Positions 1 to 10,264 of a DNA stretch of 64,000 nt are shown here, one piece after another; position 1 is the stretch's first letter, and each line of letters opens with the position of its first letter. Location: assembly GCA_934456365.1 (NCBI GenBank), contig CAKSHC010000004.1, positions 62,001 through 126,000 of the forward strand. The letters run 5' to 3'. The DNA comes from an uncultured Eubacteriales bacterium (GTDB taxonomy: Bacteria > Bacillota > Clostridia > Oscillospirales > UMGS1783). The translations under genes and the position numbers were made by a program. The notes under the pieces are model-generated. The model ran no database searches. It was not told where the DNA came from and saw only the letters and a program-made list of their open reading frames with translations.

Positions 1-832
1 GGGTATCAAAAAGTATAAACCGACTTCTCCCGGCCGCCGCGGTATGTCCGTGCTCAGCTTCGACGAGATCACCAAATCCACTCCGGAAAAATCCCTCGTC
101 ACCGTTCTGAAGAAGAACGCCGGGCGCAACGCCAACGGCCGCATCACCGTCCGCCATCAGGGCGGCGGCAATCGCCGGAAATATCGCCTCATCGATTTCA
201 AGCGCAACCGCGTGGACGCTCCCGCTCAGGTCCTCGCCATCGAGTACGACCCCAACCGTTCGGCCAATATCGCCCTCATCCAGTATGAAGACGGCGAAAA
301 GGCCTATATCCTCGCCCCTCTCGATCTCAAGGTCGGCATGACGGTCATCAGCAGCGCCGCTGCCGATATCAAGCCCGGCAACTGCCTCCCCATCGAGAAT
401 ATCCCCGTCGGCACCATCATCCACAACGTGGAGATGTATCCCGGCAAGGGCGCTCAGCTCGTCCGCTCCGCCGGCGGCTTCGCCCAGCTCATGGCCAAGG
501 AAAACGGCATGGCCCAGATCCGTATGCCGAGCGGCGAAGTCCGTTTGATCCGCCTCAACTGCAAGGCCACCATCGGCCAGGTCGGCAACCTCGATCATGA
601 GAATGTCGTCATCGGCAAGGCCGGCCGTAAGCGTCATATGGGCATCCGTCCGACCGTCCGCGGCTCGGTTATGAACCCCAACGACCACCCGCACGGCGGC
701 GGCGAGGGCAAATCCCCGATCGGCCGTCCCGGCCCTGTGTCTCCCTGGGGTAAACCGACCCTCGGCTACAAGACCCGGTCCAAGAAGGCCCAGTCCAATA
801 AATTCATCGTCAAAAGACGTAACGGCAAATAA
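1..832 (+). CDS. rplB: 50S ribosomal protein L2 (5' end just outside the window)
   Basis: L2 is a core 23S rRNA-binding protein needed for subunit joining and the peptidyl-transferase region. The reading frame runs from base 2 and gives [17 protein letters not shown], the usual L2 N-terminus. Base 1 is a G that fits the last base of an ATG, so only two bases seem to be missing; the ATG at 44 is internal. The complete protein would be about 277 residues, normal for the family. The conserved C-terminal [14 protein letters not shown] stretch, near the catalytic centre in known ribosomes, is intact. It is the first visible gene of the ribosomal cluster and lies 25 bases before rpsS. Confidence 0.97.
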   Translation, partial: GIKKYKPTSPGRRGMSVLSFDEITKSTPEKSLVTVLKKNAGRNANGRITVRHQGGGNRRKYRLIDFKRNRVDAPAQVLAIEYDPNRSANIALIQYEDGEKAYILAPLDLKVGMTVISSAAADIKPGNCLPIENIPVGTIIHNVEMYPGKGAQLVRSAGGFAQLMAKENGMAQIRMPSGEVRLIRLNCKATIGQVGNLDHENVVIGKAGRKRHMGIRPTVRGSVMNPNDHPHGGGEGKSPIGRPGPVSPWGKPTLGYKTRSKKAQSNKFIVKRRNGK

Positions 833-857
833 GCCGGCAGCGTAAGGAGGAGAATCA

Positions 858-1130
858 ATGGGTAGAAGCGTAAAGAAGGGCCCGTTCGTCCAGCCCGTTC
901 TTTTGAAAAGAGTTCAGGAAATGAACAAGACCGGCGAGAAGCGCGTGCTCAAAACCTGGTCCCGCGCCTCGGTCATCTTCCCGGATTTTGTCGGCCACAC
1001 CTTCGCCGTCCATGACGGCCGCAAGCATGTCCCCGTCTACGTCACGGAGGATATGGTCGGCCACCGTCTCGGCGAGTTCGCCCCGACAAGGACCTTCCGC
1101 GGTCACTCCGGCGCTAAGAAGACCAGCTGA
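858..1130 (+). CDS. rpsS: 30S ribosomal protein S19
   Basis: S19 binds the 16S rRNA head together with S13. The 90-residue product starts [11 protein letters not shown] and contains the signature FRGHSGAKK near its C-terminus; its length is normal. A perfect AAGGAGGAG ribosome-binding site precedes the ATG. It is co-transcribed between rplB and rplV. Confidence 0.98.
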   Translation: MGRSVKKGPFVQPVLLKRVQEMNKTGEKRVLKTWSRASVIFPDFVGHTFAVHDGRKHVPVYVTEDMVGHRLGEFAPTRTFRGHSGAKKTS

Positions 1131-1150
1131 TGCAAGGAGGAGAAACGACA

Positions 1151-1489
1151 ATGGAAGCAAGAGCTAAAGTAACGCACGTTCGGATCTCTCCGCAGAAGGT
1201 GACCATCGTTTTGGATCTGATCCGCAACAAACCGGTCATCGAAGCGAGAGCCATTCTGAAAAACACCCCCAAGGCAGCCAGCGAGTACCTCATCAAGCTG
1301 CTCGACAGCGCCGTTGCCAACGCCGAGAACAATTTCCACATGAATAAGGAAAACCTGTTCGTCAGCGAAGCCCTCGTCGGCCCCGGCCCCATTCTGAAGA
1401 GAATGCAGCCCAGAAGCCGCGGCAGCGCCTACCGCATCTTGAAGAGAACGTCCCATATCACCTTGGCAGTTAAGGAAAAGGAGGCATAA
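1151..1489 (+). CDS. rplV: 50S ribosomal protein L22
   Basis: L22 lines the nascent-peptide exit tunnel. I place the start at the ATG at 1151 ([16 protein letters not shown], 112 residues). An upstream in-frame ATG at 1130 contains the Shine-Dalgarno sequence itself and would add seven residues foreign to the family. The tunnel loop region ([15 protein letters not shown]) is conserved. The stop is two bases before the rpsC start, so translation is probably coupled. Confidence 0.97.
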   Translation: MEARAKVTHVRISPQKVTIVLDLIRNKPVIEARAILKNTPKAASEYLIKLLDSAVANAENNFHMNKENLFVSEALVGPGPILKRMQPRSRGSAYRILKRTSHITLAVKEKEA

Positions 1490-1491
1490 GG

Positions 1492-2184
1492 ATGGGCCAG
1501 AAAGTTAATCCCCACGGCCTGCGTGTGGGCATCATCAAAGACTGGGATTCCAAATGGTACGCCCCCGATCATGCCTTCGGCGATATCCTCGTCGAGGATA
1601 AAAAGATCCGGGACTATCTGAAGAAAACGCTGTACGCAGCCGGCGTCCCCACCATCAAAATCGAGCGCACCGCCGATAAGGTCCGCATCAGCATCTATTG
1701 CGCCAAGCCGGGCGTCGTCATCGGCAAGGGCGGCACCGAGATCGAAAAGTATCGCGCCGCCATCGAGAAAATGATCGGCAAGCCGGTCGCTCCCCTCAAC
1801 ATCGTCGAGGTCAAGCAGCCGGATCTGAGCGCTCAGCTCGTCGCCGAGAATATCGCTTCCCAGCTCGAGAAGCGCACCTCGTTCCGCCGCGCCATGAAAA
1901 TGGCCATCCAGCGCACCATGCGCCTGGGCGCCAAGGGCATCAAAACCTGCGTCTCCGGCCGTCTCGGCGGCGCCGAGATCGCCCGTACCGAGCATTACCA
2001 TGAGGGCACCATCCCCCTGCAAACCCTGCGCGCCGATATCGACTACGGCTTCGCCGAAGCCAACACCACCTACGGCCGCATCGGCGTGAAGGTCTGGATC
2101 TATCGCGGCGAAGTCCTCGAGGCCAGAAAACCGGCCGCCGGTCAGGAGAGAAGACCTGCCCGCAGAGAAGGAGGTCGTAACTGA
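1492..2184 (+). CDS. rpsC: 30S ribosomal protein S3
   Basis: S3 sits at the mRNA entry tunnel of the small subunit. The 230-residue product begins [13 protein letters not shown] and carries the KH-domain loop [13 protein letters not shown] near residue 80. The C-terminal 20 residues are Arg-rich, as usual. Its TGA overlaps the first base of the rplP ATG, indicating translational coupling. Confidence 0.98.
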   Translation: MGQKVNPHGLRVGIIKDWDSKWYAPDHAFGDILVEDKKIRDYLKKTLYAAGVPTIKIERTADKVRISIYCAKPGVVIGKGGTEIEKYRAAIEKMIGKPVAPLNIVEVKQPDLSAQLVAENIASQLEKRTSFRRAMKMAIQRTMRLGAKGIKTCVSGRLGGAEIARTEHYHEGTIPLQTLRADIDYGFAEANTTYGRIGVKVWIYRGEVLEARKPAAGQERRPARREGGRN

Positions 2185-2609
2185 TGTTAATGCCCAAAAG
2201 AGTCAAATACAGAAGAGTCCACCGCGGCAGAATGACCGGCCGCGCCCTCACCGGCAATAAGGTGACCGACGGCGATTTCGGCCTCGCGACCGAAGAGCCC
2301 GCCTGGATCACCGCCAACCAGATCGAAGCGGCCCGTATCGCCATGACCCGCTTCACCAAGCGCGGCGGTAAGGTTTGGATCAAGATCTTCCCCCATAAGC
2401 CCATCACCCGCAAGCCGCTTGAAACCCGTATGGGTAAAGGTAAAGGCGCCCCGGAATACTGGGTTGCCGTCGTGAAGCCCGGTAAGGTCATGTTCGAAAT
2501 GGCCGGCATTACCGAAGAACAGGCAAGAGAAGCCTTCCGCCTGGCATCCCATAAGCTGCCCGTCAAGTGCAAGTTTGTGGCCAGGGAAGACCTCGGAGGT
2601 GATAAGTGA
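2184..2609 (+). CDS. rplP: 50S ribosomal protein L16
   Basis: L16 helps organise the A-site tRNA region of the large subunit. The product is 141 residues and starts [15 protein letters not shown], the typical N-terminus; a second ATG two codons later is a less likely start. A GGAGG motif lies within the end of rpsC. The Arg-rich segment and the conserved [12 protein letters not shown] motif are present. Confidence 0.98.
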   Translation: MLMPKRVKYRRVHRGRMTGRALTGNKVTDGDFGLATEEPAWITANQIEAARIAMTRFTKRGGKVWIKIFPHKPITRKPLETRMGKGKGAPEYWVAVVKPGKVMFEMAGITEEQAREAFRLASHKLPVKCKFVAREDLGGDK

Positions 2610-2821
2610 TGAAGGCAAAGGATCAGAGAGAAAAATTCAGAGCGATGAGTGAGAAAGACCTCGCCCAGAAGATCACGGATCTGAAGGAAGAGCTCTTCAA
2701 CCTCCGCTTCCAGCACGCCACCAACCAGCTTGATAATCCTCTGCGCATCTCCCAGACCAAGAAGGATATCGCATTGGCTAAAACCATTCTTCGTGAAAAG
2801 GAGCTGAAGGAGAACGCGTGA
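2609..2821 (+). CDS. rpmC: 50S ribosomal protein L29
   Basis: L29 is a small two-helix protein by the exit tunnel, part of the docking site for SRP and trigger factor. The 70-residue form from ATG 2609 starts [14 protein letters not shown] and contains [11 protein letters not shown], the family signature. A GTG three bases upstream is possible, but the ATG sits at a better distance from the GGAGG at 2595. It overlaps the rplP stop by one base. Confidence 0.95.
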   Translation: MKAKDQREKFRAMSEKDLAQKITDLKEELFNLRFQHATNQLDNPLRISQTKKDIALAKTILREKELKENA

Positions 2822-2849
2822 GCGTCTTCTTCTGAAAGGAGGAATTAAG

Positions 2850-3110
2850 GTGAGTGAAGAAAGAGGCCTGAGAAAAACCCGCGTCGGCGTCGTTTCGAGC
2901 GATAAAATGGATAAGACCGTCGTCATCTCCATCGCCGATCATGTGAAGCATCCCCTTTATAAAAAGGTCATCAAGCGTACCTATAAACTGAAAGCCCACG
3001 ATGAGCTCAACGAATGCCGCGTCGGCGATAAAGTCCGCGTCATGGAAACGCGCCCCCTGTCCAAGGATAAGAGATGGCGCGTGGTCGAGATCATCGAAAA
3101 GGCGAAATAA
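2850..3110 (+). CDS. rpsQ: 30S ribosomal protein S17
   Basis: S17 is a primary 16S rRNA-binding OB-fold protein. The 86-residue product uses a GTG start preceded by AAAGGAGGAATTAAG. The family motifs [16 protein letters not shown] and [14 protein letters not shown] are present. It stands between rpmC and rplN in the usual order. Confidence 0.97.
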   Translation: MSEERGLRKTRVGVVSSDKMDKTVVISIADHVKHPLYKKVIKRTYKLKAHDELNECRVGDKVRVMETRPLSKDKRWRVVEIIEKAK

Positions 3111-3139
3111 TCGCCCGGTAACGGAAGGAGGAACAAACC

Positions 3140-3508
3140 GTGATTCAGCAGCAAACGTATTTGAAAGCGGCGGATAACACCGGTGCCAAAGAGCTTATGT
3201 GCATCCGTGTACTGGGCGGTACCGGCAGAAAGTACGCCAATATCGGAGACGTGGTCGTGGCCAGCGTCAAGAAAGCCGCCCCGGGCGGTATGGTCAAAAA
3301 GGGTGACGTGGTCAAGTGCGTCATCGTCCGCTCGGCTCAGGGCGTCCAGCGCGCCGATGGATCCCGCATCCGCTTTGACGAGAACGCAGCCGTGATCATC
3401 CGTGAAGATAAGACCCCCCGCGGGACTCGTATCTTCGGGCCGATCGCCCGAGAGCTCAGAGATAAGGAATATACCAAAATCCTGTCCCTGGCTCCCGAGG
3501 TTCTGTAA
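3140..3508 (+). CDS. rplN: 50S ribosomal protein L14
   Basis: L14 lies at the subunit interface and is contacted by the silencing factor RsfS. The 122-residue product has a GTG start behind GGAAGGAGGAAC and begins [18 protein letters not shown], a near-universal L14 N-terminus. The motifs [13 protein letters not shown] and ILSLAPEVL close it. Confidence 0.98.
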   Translation: MIQQQTYLKAADNTGAKELMCIRVLGGTGRKYANIGDVVVASVKKAAPGGMVKKGDVVKCVIVRSAQGVQRADGSRIRFDENAAVIIREDKTPRGTRIFGPIARELRDKEYTKILSLAPEVL

Positions 3509-3522
3509 CGGAGGGAAAGCAA

Positions 3523-3840
3523 ATGAACGATCTTCATATTAAATCCGGCGATACCGTCCAGGTCATCTCCGGCAATTCCAAGGGCAGCGTCGGCAAGGTC
3601 CTTGCCACCTCCCCGAAAGAGAAAAAGGTCATCGTGGAGAAGGTCAACATGGTCACCAAGCATGTGAAGCCGAAGAACCAGCAGCAGCAAGGCGAAATCG
3701 TGAAGGCCGAAGGCGCGCTCTACGCCTGCAAGGTCCTCCTCTATTGCCCCAAGTGCAAACAGGGTGTCCGCACCGGCGTCAAGCTGGACGGCGAGAAAAA
3801 GGTCCGCGTCTGCAAGAAGTGCGGCGCCGTGATCGAATAA
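3523..3840 (+). CDS. rplX: 50S ribosomal protein L24
   Basis: L24 initiates large-subunit assembly. The 105-residue product has an N-terminal KOW motif ([19 protein letters not shown]). It ends in a zinc-ribbon-like segment with two Cys pairs (CPKC and CKKC), frequent in Firmicutes L24. The ATG follows GGAGGGAAAGCAA. Confidence 0.97.
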   Translation: MNDLHIKSGDTVQVISGNSKGSVGKVLATSPKEKKVIVEKVNMVTKHVKPKNQQQQGEIVKAEGALYACKVLLYCPKCKQGVRTGVKLDGEKKVRVCKKCGAVIE

Positions 3841-3853
3841 GGGGGTAAACGCA

Positions 3854-4393
3854 ATGACAAGATTACAGGAACTCTACGTCAAGGAAGTCGCTCCCGCCCT
3901 GAATAAAAAGTATCAGTATAAGAGCGTGATGCAGATCCCCAAGTTCGATAAGATCGTCATCAACGTCGGCTGCGGCGAAGCCAAGGAAAATTCCAAGGTC
4001 ATCGACGCCGTCGTCGCCGATCTCTCGAAGATCACCGGTCAGCACCCCGTCGTCTGCAACGCCAGAAAGTCGGTCGCAAACTTCAAGGTCCGCGAAGGTA
4101 TGCCCATCGGCGTGAAGGTCACCCTGCGCGGCGACCGGATGTATGAATTCATGGATCGTCTGTTCAATCTCGCCCTGCCCCGCGTGCGCGACTTCCGCGG
4201 TATCAACCCGGATTCCTTCGACGGCCGCGGCAACTATGCCCTGGGCCTGAAGGAACAGCTCATCTTCCCGGAAATCGAGTACGATAAGATCGATAAGGTC
4301 CGCGGTATGGACATCATCTTCGTCACCACCGCCAAGACCGACGAAGAAGCCCGCGAGCTGCTCACTGGTATGGGCGCTCCGTTCGCAAGATAA
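3854..4393 (+). CDS. rplE: 50S ribosomal protein L5
   Basis: L5 binds 5S rRNA and contacts the P-site tRNA. The 179-residue product starts [16 protein letters not shown] and contains [10 protein letters not shown] and the C-terminal [17 protein letters not shown] motif. Length and order are standard. The ribosome-binding site is AAGGGGGTAA. Confidence 0.98.
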   Translation: MTRLQELYVKEVAPALNKKYQYKSVMQIPKFDKIVINVGCGEAKENSKVIDAVVADLSKITGQHPVVCNARKSVANFKVREGMPIGVKVTLRGDRMYEFMDRLFNLALPRVRDFRGINPDSFDGRGNYALGLKEQLIFPEIEYDKIDKVRGMDIIFVTTAKTDEEARELLTGMGAPFAR

Positions 4394-4407
4394 GGGAGGG
4401 AAAAGCA

Positions 4408-4593
4408 ATGGCTAAAAAAGCGCTGATTCTTCAGCAGAAGGAGACCCCCAAGTTCTCCACGAGAGCGTACAATCGCTGCAAGATTTGCGGCCGCCCTCAT
4501 GCTTATCTGCGGAAATACGGTATCTGCCGTATCTGCTTCAGAGAGCTCGCCTATAAAGGTCAGATTCCCGGCGTCAAAAAAGCCAGCTGGTAA
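4408..4593 (+). CDS. rpsN: 30S ribosomal protein S14, zinc-binding type
   Basis: S14 occupies the head of the small subunit. This is the short 61-residue zinc form: CKIC and CRIC pairs, separated by [11 protein letters not shown], form the metal site. The zinc form is the ancestral version typical of Firmicutes; a zinc-free paralogue, if any, lies elsewhere. Confidence 0.98.
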   Translation: MAKKALILQQKETPKFSTRAYNRCKICGRPHAYLRKYGICRICFRELAYKGQIPGVKKASW

Positions 4594-4605
4594 GGAGGAA
4601 TAGCA

Positions 4606-5004
4606 ATGCAGATTACTGATCCGATCGCCGATATGCTCACGCGCATCCGCAATGCAAATTCGGCCAAGCATGAAAGCGTCGATATTCCCGCCTCCAACAT
4701 GAAGAAGGCCATCGCCGAGATTCTGCTGGAAGAGGGCTATATCAAAAACTACGAAGTCGTCGCTGACGACAAGCAGGGCATGATCCATGTCGAGCTGAAA
4801 TACGGCCCCGGCAAAACCCGCATCATCCAGGGGCTTCGCCGCGTGTCCAAGCCCGGCCTGCGCGTCTATGCCGCCAAAGAGGATATGCCCCGCGTGATGC
4901 GCGGCCTCGGTATCGCCATCGTTTCGACCTCTAAGGGCGTGATGACCGATAAAAAGGCAAGAAAAGAAAACGTCGGCGGCGAAGTGCTCGCCTTCGTGTG
5001 GTAA
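4606..5004 (+). CDS. rpsH: 30S ribosomal protein S8
   Basis: S8 is a primary 16S rRNA central-domain binder and, in some bacteria, the translational repressor of this operon. The 132-residue product begins [18 protein letters not shown] and ends GGEVLAFVW, both family signatures. It has a strong AAGGAGG ribosome-binding site. Confidence 0.98.
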   Translation: MQITDPIADMLTRIRNANSAKHESVDIPASNMKKAIAEILLEEGYIKNYEVVADDKQGMIHVELKYGPGKTRIIQGLRRVSKPGLRVYAAKEDMPRVMRGLGIAIVSTSKGVMTDKKARKENVGGEVLAFVW

Positions 5005-5017
5005 GGGGGTAACAACA

Positions 5018-5566
5018 GTGTCTAGAATTGGAAGAAAAGAGATCATTGTTCCCGCCGGCGTCACCGTCACCCTGACCGAAGGAAACCACGTGACCGTCAA
5101 AGGCCCGAAGGGCACGCTCGAGATGCAGGCGCATCCCGATATGATCCTCAAAGAGGAAAACGGCGTCCTCACCGTCGCCCGCCCGGACGACTCCCGTGAG
5201 CACCGCTCCCTCCACGGCCTGACCAGAACGCTGCTTGCCAATATGATCGAGGGCGTTACCAATGGATTCTCCAAAAACCTCGAGATCAACGGCGTCGGCT
5301 ACCGCGCCGTCAAAGAAGGCAATCAGCTCGTTATGAACCTGGGCTATTCCCACCAGGTCTTCGTGAGCGAAACCGACGATATCAAAATCGACGTGCCCGC
5401 TCCGAATAAAATCGTCATCCGTGGCATCGATAAGCAGAAGGTCGGCCAGTTCGCCGCCGAAGTCCGTATGAAGAGACCGCCTGAACCCTATAAGGGCAAG
5501 GGGATCAAGTACGAGTCCGAGCGCATTATCCGCAAAGAGGGTAAGGCCGGCAAGGGCGCGAAATAA
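5018..5566 (+). CDS. rplF: 50S ribosomal protein L6
   Basis: L6 is near the factor-binding site of the large subunit. The 182-residue product uses a GTG start (MSRIGRKEIIVPAGV) after AAGGGGGTAAC. The C-terminal motif RRPPEPYKGKGIKY, in the form KRPPEPYKGKG, is clear. It sits in the conserved spc order. Confidence 0.98.
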   Translation: MSRIGRKEIIVPAGVTVTLTEGNHVTVKGPKGTLEMQAHPDMILKEENGVLTVARPDDSREHRSLHGLTRTLLANMIEGVTNGFSKNLEINGVGYRAVKEGNQLVMNLGYSHQVFVSETDDIKIDVPAPNKIVIRGIDKQKVGQFAAEVRMKRPPEPYKGKGIKYESERIIRKEGKAGKGAK

Positions 5567-5584
5567 AGGCGGAGGAGAAAAAGC

Positions 5585-5938
5585 ATGGTTAAAATTTTTG
5601 ACAGCAATAAGGCTCGCCTCAAACGGCATAAGAGAGTCCGCGCTAAGATCTCCGGAACCAGAGAGTGCCCGCGTCTTTGCGTGTATCGTTCCAACACGAA
5701 CATCTACGCTCAGATCATCGACGACACCGAAGGCAAAACTCTCGTCGCCGCCAGCTCCAAGGAAATCGAAGGGCTCGGCAGCAACAAGGTTGCCGCTAAG
5801 GCTGTCGGCGAGCTGATCGCCAAGAAGGCCAAGGAAGCCAAAATCACCGACGTCGTCTTCGACCGCGGCGGCTATGTCTACCATGGCCGCGTCAAAGAAC
5901 TCGCAGAGGGTGCCCGCGAGGGCGGCCTCAACTTCTAA
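5585..5938 (+). CDS. rplR: 50S ribosomal protein L18
   Basis: L18 binds 5S rRNA with L5. The 117-residue product begins [21 protein letters not shown] and contains [18 protein letters not shown] and [13 protein letters not shown], all family motifs. The ribosome-binding site is GGCGGAGGAG. Confidence 0.97.
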   Translation: MVKIFDSNKARLKRHKRVRAKISGTRECPRLCVYRSNTNIYAQIIDDTEGKTLVAASSKEIEGLGSNKVAAKAVGELIAKKAKEAKITDVVFDRGGYVYHGRVKELAEGAREGGLNF

Positions 5939-5955
5939 GAAAGGAGGACAAAACA

Positions 5956-6459
5956 ATGGCAGATCGCAGAGAATCCAGAGATTCGGAATATCAGGAGAGA
6001 GTCGTCAGCATCAACCGCGTTTCCAAAACGGTCAAGGGCGGCCGCATCATGAAGTTCGCAGCGCTTGTTGTCGTCGGCGACGGCAAAGGCACTGTCGGCG
6101 TGGGCATCGGTAAGTCCTCCGAAGTCCCCGATGCCATCCGTAAAGGCATCGAAGACGCGAAGAAGAAACTGGTCCACGTGTCCCTCAAGAATACCACCAT
6201 CCCCCATGAGATCGTCGGCCGCTTCGGCGCTTCGATGGTCGTCCTCAAGCCCGCCGCCCCCGGTACCGGCGTTATCGCCGGCGGTGCCGTGCGTGCCGTC
6301 GTGGAGCTGGCCGGTATCCAGGACATCCGTACCAAGGCGTTGCGCTCCCGCAACCCCATCAACCTTGTCAACGCAACCCTCAACGGTCTCTCCGAGATCC
6401 GCGATGCAAAGCAGGTCGCTGCAATGCGCGGCAAGGAAGTCAAAGATATCTTAGGATAA
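5956..6459 (+). CDS. rpsE: 30S ribosomal protein S5
   Basis: S5 takes part in decoding accuracy and mRNA unwinding at the entry channel. The 167-residue product contains the double-stranded-RNA-binding-like S5 domain ([15 protein letters not shown]) and the nucleotide-contact loop [14 protein letters not shown]. The RBS is AAAGGAGG. Confidence 0.98.
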   Translation: MADRRESRDSEYQERVVSINRVSKTVKGGRIMKFAALVVVGDGKGTVGVGIGKSSEVPDAIRKGIEDAKKKLVHVSLKNTTIPHEIVGRFGASMVVLKPAAPGTGVIAGGAVRAVVELAGIQDIRTKALRSRNPINLVNATLNGLSEIRDAKQVAAMRGKEVKDILG

Positions 6460-6472
6460 GGAGGTATTTATC

Positions 6473-6667
6473 ATGGCACTGAAGATCACCCTGAAGAAAT
6501 CCCTGATCGGCTATAAGCAGAACCAGATAGATACCGCGAAGACCTTCGGCCTTTCCCGCCCCGGCGACAGCTCCGTCCAGCCGGATAATGCGGCCACCCA
6601 GGGCAAGATCCGCGTGATCTCCCACCTGGTCGAGGTCGAAGAGGTCAAGGAGGTGCGCAAGAAATGA
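6473..6667 (+). CDS. rpmD: 50S ribosomal protein L30
   Basis: L30 is a small peripheral large-subunit protein. The 64-residue product [18 protein letters not shown] ends HLVEVEEV plus a short basic tail, normal for the family. Its stop overlaps the rplO start by four bases (ATGA). Confidence 0.96.
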   Translation: MALKITLKKSLIGYKQNQIDTAKTFGLSRPGDSSVQPDNAATQGKIRVISHLVEVEEVKEVRKK

Positions 6668-7104
6668 AACTGCATGAATTAGCTCCCGTCGCGGGCAGCA
6701 CCACGGAAGCCAAGAGAAAGGGCAGAGGCCTCGGCACCGGCAACGGCAAAACCGCCGGCCGCGGCCATAAGGGCCAGAAAGCCCGCTCCGGCGGCGGCGT
6801 CCGTCCCGGCTTCGAAGGCGGCCAGATGCCGTTGCAGCGCCGTCTCCCGAAGCGCGGCTTCAACAACATCTTCGCCAAACAGTATGTCACCATCAACCTC
6901 GAGCGTCTTGACGGCTTCGAGGCCGGCGCTGTCGTCGATGCCAAGGCTCTCCACGATGCCGGCGTCATCTCCAAAACGCTCGACGGCGTCAAGATCCTCG
7001 GTCGCGGCGAAATCCATAAGCCTCTTATGGTCAAAGCCGCGAAGTTCACCGCCAGCGCAAAGGAAAAGATCGAGGCGGCAGGCGGCAAAGCCGAGGAGGT
7101 ATAA
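6664..7104 (+). CDS. rplO: 50S ribosomal protein L15
   Basis: L15 is a late-assembling large-subunit protein. The 146-residue product starts [20 protein letters not shown], followed by the Gly/Arg-rich segment [15 protein letters not shown] and [17 protein letters not shown], characteristic of L15. It overlaps rpmD and ends two bases before secY, so all three are translationally linked. Confidence 0.98.
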   Translation: MKLHELAPVAGSTTEAKRKGRGLGTGNGKTAGRGHKGQKARSGGGVRPGFEGGQMPLQRRLPKRGFNNIFAKQYVTINLERLDGFEAGAVVDAKALHDAGVISKTLDGVKILGRGEIHKPLMVKAAKFTASAKEKIEAAGGKAEEV

Positions 7105-7106
7105 CC

Positions 7107-8387
7107 ATGTTCGAGGGAATCAGAGCAGCGTTCAAGAACTACGACCTTCGTAAGAAGATCCTTTTCACCGTCATGATCCTGGTCCTGTACCGTATCGGTG
7201 CCATCATCCCCGTCCCCTTCGTCAATACCAGCGTGCTCGGCGCGGCCATCCAGTCCGCCGGCACCGAGGGCCTGATGGGTATGCTCAATATCATGTCGGG
7301 CGGCGCTCTTTCGCAGGCAGCCCTGTTTGCCATGGGTGTTTCCCCCTACATCAACGCCTCCATCATCGTCCAGCTCCTGTGCATTGCCATCCCCGCACTC
7401 GAGCGTATGCAAAAGCAGGAAGACGGCCAGAAGAAAATCCAGGCCATCACCCGCTACCTCACAACCGCTCTCGGCCTCGTCATGGGCTACGGCTACTATA
7501 CCGTGCTCTGCTACTACGATAGCCTCAACAGCAACACCCTGCTCGCGGATCGTTCCTTCTTCTCCGGCCTCATCATCGTCCTCGCCTTCACGGCAGGCGC
7601 CACGATCGTCATGTGGATGGCCGAAAAGATCGACTTCTACGGAATCGGCAACGGCATCTCCATGGTGCTCTTCGCCTCCATCCTCTCGCAGGGCTATGCG
7701 ATGCTCAGCTCGATCATCTCGATGTTTGAGGCCGGCAAGATCGTTGCCCCCATCCTCTTCATCGTGGTCAGCCTCATCATGCTCGTGGGTATCGTCTATG
7801 TCAACGACGCCGAGCGCCGTCTGCCCGTCCAGTATGCCAAGCGCGTGGTCGGTCGTAAGATGTACGGCGGCAATCAGACCTTCCTTCCCATGAAGGTCCT
7901 CATGACCGGCGTGATGCCGATCATCTTTGCAAACTCGTTTTGCATGCTCCCGTCCACCATCGCGTCCTTCCTCCCCAATACCGGGTTCGCTACCTGGGTG
8001 AACAACTACTTCACCTCCGATAAACCCGTCTATGGCATCCTGTTCTTCCTGCTGATTATCTTCTTCAACTACTTCTATGTGTCGGTCTCTTACGATCCCG
8101 TGGAGATCGCCAACAACCTTCAGAAAAACGGCGGCTCCATCCCTGGCATTCGCCCCGGCGAGCCGACCGCCCAGTATATCAAGAAATCCCTGAATAAGAT
8201 CACGCTGTTCGGCGCCATCTTCCTCGGCATCATCTCCATTCTGCCGATGATCCTGTCCGCCGCCACCGGCGAGAGCTTCTCGCTCAGCGGCAACAGCCTC
8301 CTGATCGTGGTCAGCATCATCCTCGAGACCTCGCTTCTGCTCCAGTCTCAGGTCAATATGCGCCACTACAAGGGCTTCCTTGAATAA
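7107..8387 (+). CDS. secY: Preprotein translocase channel subunit SecY
   Basis: SecY is the protein-conducting channel of the Sec translocon in the cytoplasmic membrane. The 426-residue product is normal length. About ten membrane segments can be read, and the plug-region motif GVSPYINASIIVQLL is present around residues 75-90. It begins two bases after rplO behind GAGGAGGT and is followed by adk, the usual spc order. secE and secG are not in the window. Confidence 0.98.
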   Translation: MFEGIRAAFKNYDLRKKILFTVMILVLYRIGAIIPVPFVNTSVLGAAIQSAGTEGLMGMLNIMSGGALSQAALFAMGVSPYINASIIVQLLCIAIPALERMQKQEDGQKKIQAITRYLTTALGLVMGYGYYTVLCYYDSLNSNTLLADRSFFSGLIIVLAFTAGATIVMWMAEKIDFYGIGNGISMVLFASILSQGYAMLSSIISMFEAGKIVAPILFIVVSLIMLVGIVYVNDAERRLPVQYAKRVVGRKMYGGNQTFLPMKVLMTGVMPIIFANSFCMLPSTIASFLPNTGFATWVNNYFTSDKPVYGILFFLLIIFFNYFYVSVSYDPVEIANNLQKNGGSIPGIRPGEPTAQYIKKSLNKITLFGAIFLGIISILPMILSAATGESFSLSGNSLLIVVSIILETSLLLQSQVNMRHYKGFLE

Positions 8388-8397
8388 GGGGTCTCCT

Positions 8398-9036
8398 ATG
8401 AAACTGATCTTGTTGGGCCCTCCCGGAAGCGGAAAGGGTACTCAGGCAGCCTTTATTCGCGACCGCTTTCAGATCCCCGTCATCAGCACCGGCGATATCA
8501 TCCGCGCCCAGCTGAAAAGCGGCTCTGAAGAAGGACTGAAGCTGAAAAGCTATATCGATAAGGGCGAACTCGTCCCCGACGATCTGGTCATCCGGATCGT
8601 CGAGGATCGCCTCGCTCAGCCCGATTGCCAGAACGGCTTCATCCTCGACGGCTTCCCCCGCACCGTCGCCCAGGCTCAGGCTCTGGAAGCGATGGGCACG
8701 AAAGTCGATGCGGTCATCGATATCGCCCTGCCCGACGAAATCATCGTCGATCGTCTCTCGGGTCGCCGCGTCTGCCCCTCCTGCGGTGCGTCCTATCATA
8801 CCACCGTCATCCCCAGCGCAAACGGTACCCACTGCGACCGCTGCGGATCGGAGCTCGTGCAGAGAAACGACGATACCCCCGCCGTCATCCGCAACCGCCT
8901 CGCCGTCTATCGGGAAAGCACCGCCCCCCTCACCGCGTACTATCGCGCCGAGGGTAAGGTCATCCCCATCAGCAGCGAAGGCTCGGTGGAAGACGTCAAA
9001 GCCGCCATCTTCGGCGCTTTAGAGGCTTTGCAATGA
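8398..9036 (+). CDS. adk: Adenylate kinase, zinc-lid type
   Basis: This cytoplasmic enzyme catalyses ATP + AMP = 2 ADP. The ATG at 8398 gives MKLILLGPPGSGKGTQ, with the P-loop at residues 7-15; an in-frame ATG at 8380 overlaps secY and adds foreign residues. The product is 212 residues. The LID domain has four cysteines (C126, C129, C146, C149), the structural zinc form typical of Gram-positive bacteria. FILDGFPRT is the AMP-site signature. Its stop overlaps the map start by four bases. Confidence 0.98.
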   Translation: MKLILLGPPGSGKGTQAAFIRDRFQIPVISTGDIIRAQLKSGSEEGLKLKSYIDKGELVPDDLVIRIVEDRLAQPDCQNGFILDGFPRTVAQAQALEAMGTKVDAVIDIALPDEIIVDRLSGRRVCPSCGASYHTTVIPSANGTHCDRCGSELVQRNDDTPAVIRNRLAVYRESTAPLTAYYRAEGKVIPISSEGSVEDVKAAIFGALEALQ

Positions 9037-9797
9037 TTGTCATCAAATCGGCAAAAGACATCGAAATCATGAAAAAGGCCGGCGCCATCGCCGCCGGAGC
9101 TCGCGCCCTCGCCGGATCCATGGTCCGGCCGGGCGTTGAGCTGCGTCAGATCGATCGGGCCGTCCATCAATTCATCCTCTCCCACGGCGCAAAAGCCACT
9201 TTCCTCGGCTACGGAGGCTATCCCGCCTCCTGCTGCCTCTCGGTCAACGAGGTCGTCATCCATGGCATCCCCGGAAACCAGGTCCTCAAGGAAGGCGATA
9301 TCGTCAGCGTCGACGTCGGCGCAACCTTCCAGGGCTTCGTCGGCGACTGCGCAGACACCTTCCCCTGCGGCGCCATCAGCGAAGAGGATGAGGCGCTCAT
9401 TCGCGATACCCGCCAGTCCTTCTGGGAAGCCTTCAAGATCATGCGCGAAGGCTACCGGATCGGCGATATCGGCGCCGCCGTCGAGTCCTACTGCAGGTCC
9501 CGCGGCTATGGCGTGGTCTGGGAATATACCGGCCACGGCGTCGGCCGCGCCATGCACGAGGATCCCGCCATTCCCAACCTCGGCCCCGCCGGCCACGGCG
9601 CCCGCCTCAGGCCGGGAATGACCATCGCCGTCGAGCCGATGATCTGCCAGGGAACCGGCGACGTCCACCGCCTCTCCGACGGCTGGACCGTCAAAACCAA
9701 AGACGGGAAGAAAAGCGCCCACTATGAAAACACCGTCTGGATCACCCATTCCGACCCCGTGATCCTCACGGCCCTTGCCGAAAAGCCCATCCGCTGA
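9033..9797 (+). CDS. map: Methionine aminopeptidase type I
   Basis: This enzyme removes the initiator methionine from nascent proteins. The 254-residue product carries the five metal ligands expected from the E. coli enzyme: D94, D105, H168, E201 and E232. It lacks the N-terminal zinc-finger extension of some homologues. It is co-translated with adk through an ATGA overlap. About 100 bases with no further gene separate it from infA. Confidence 0.97.
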   Translation: MIVIKSAKDIEIMKKAGAIAAGARALAGSMVRPGVELRQIDRAVHQFILSHGAKATFLGYGGYPASCCLSVNEVVIHGIPGNQVLKEGDIVSVDVGATFQGFVGDCADTFPCGAISEEDEALIRDTRQSFWEAFKIMREGYRIGDIGAAVESYCRSRGYGVVWEYTGHGVGRAMHEDPAIPNLGPAGHGARLRPGMTIAVEPMICQGTGDVHRLSDGWTVKTKDGKKSAHYENTVWITHSDPVILTALAEKPIR

Positions 9798-9901
9798 ACC
9801 TGTTTTTGTCTTCGCAGAAAGCATGCGTTATTCTGCCGCCTGCGCGAAGCCAAAAACAAAGACCGATCCCAAAATCGAATGCCTTCTGTTTGGAGGAAAG
9901 T

Positions 9902-10120
9902 ATGGCAAAAGAAGATATCATTGAGTTTGAAGGAACCGTGCTGGAAGCTTTGCCCAATGCCATGTTTTCGGTGGAGCTCTCCAACGGCCATAAAATCCTG
10001 GCTCACATATCCGGCAAACTGCGTATGAACTATATCAAGATCCTGCCCGGCGATAAGGTCACGGTCGAAATCTCGACCTACGACCTCACCAAAGGCCGGA
10101 TCATCTGGCGCTCGAAGTAA
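9902..10120 (+). CDS. infA: Translation initiation factor IF-1
   Basis: IF-1 is an OB-fold factor that blocks the A site during initiation. The ATG at 9902, after TGGAGGAAAGT, gives 72 residues starting [17 protein letters not shown], exactly the family length. A longer in-frame reading from 9806 has no support. The conserved [14 protein letters not shown] and [14 protein letters not shown] motifs are present. Confidence 0.98.
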   Translation: MAKEDIIEFEGTVLEALPNAMFSVELSNGHKILAHISGKLRMNYIKILPGDKVTVEISTYDLTKGRIIWRSK

Positions 10121-10135
10121 CAAGGAGGAACTGTT

Positions 10136-10249
10136 ATGAAAGTAAGACCTTCCGTCAAAGCGATCTGCGAAAAATGCAAGATCATCAAGAGAAAAGGTAA
10201 AGTCATGGTCATCTGCGAAAATCCCAAACACAAGCAGAGACAGGGTTAA
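10136..10249 (+). CDS. rpmJ: 50S ribosomal protein L36
   Basis: L36 is the smallest ribosomal protein and a zinc binder near the peptidyl-transferase entry. The 37-codon frame starts [15 protein letters not shown] and ends PKHKQRQG. Zinc ligands C11, C14, C27 and the His of PKHKQ are all present, so this is the C+ form. It has a CAAGGAGGAAC ribosome-binding site and sits in its standard place between infA and rpsM. Confidence 0.97.
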   Translation: MKVRPSVKAICEKCKIIKRKGKVMVICENPKHKQRQG

Positions 10250-10264
10250 AGGAGGACACTCTAA

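Noticed and set aside
8380..8397. Upstream start for adk
   Set aside because: It overlaps secY and adds residues not found in the family, and the ATG at 8398 gives the canonical N-terminus.
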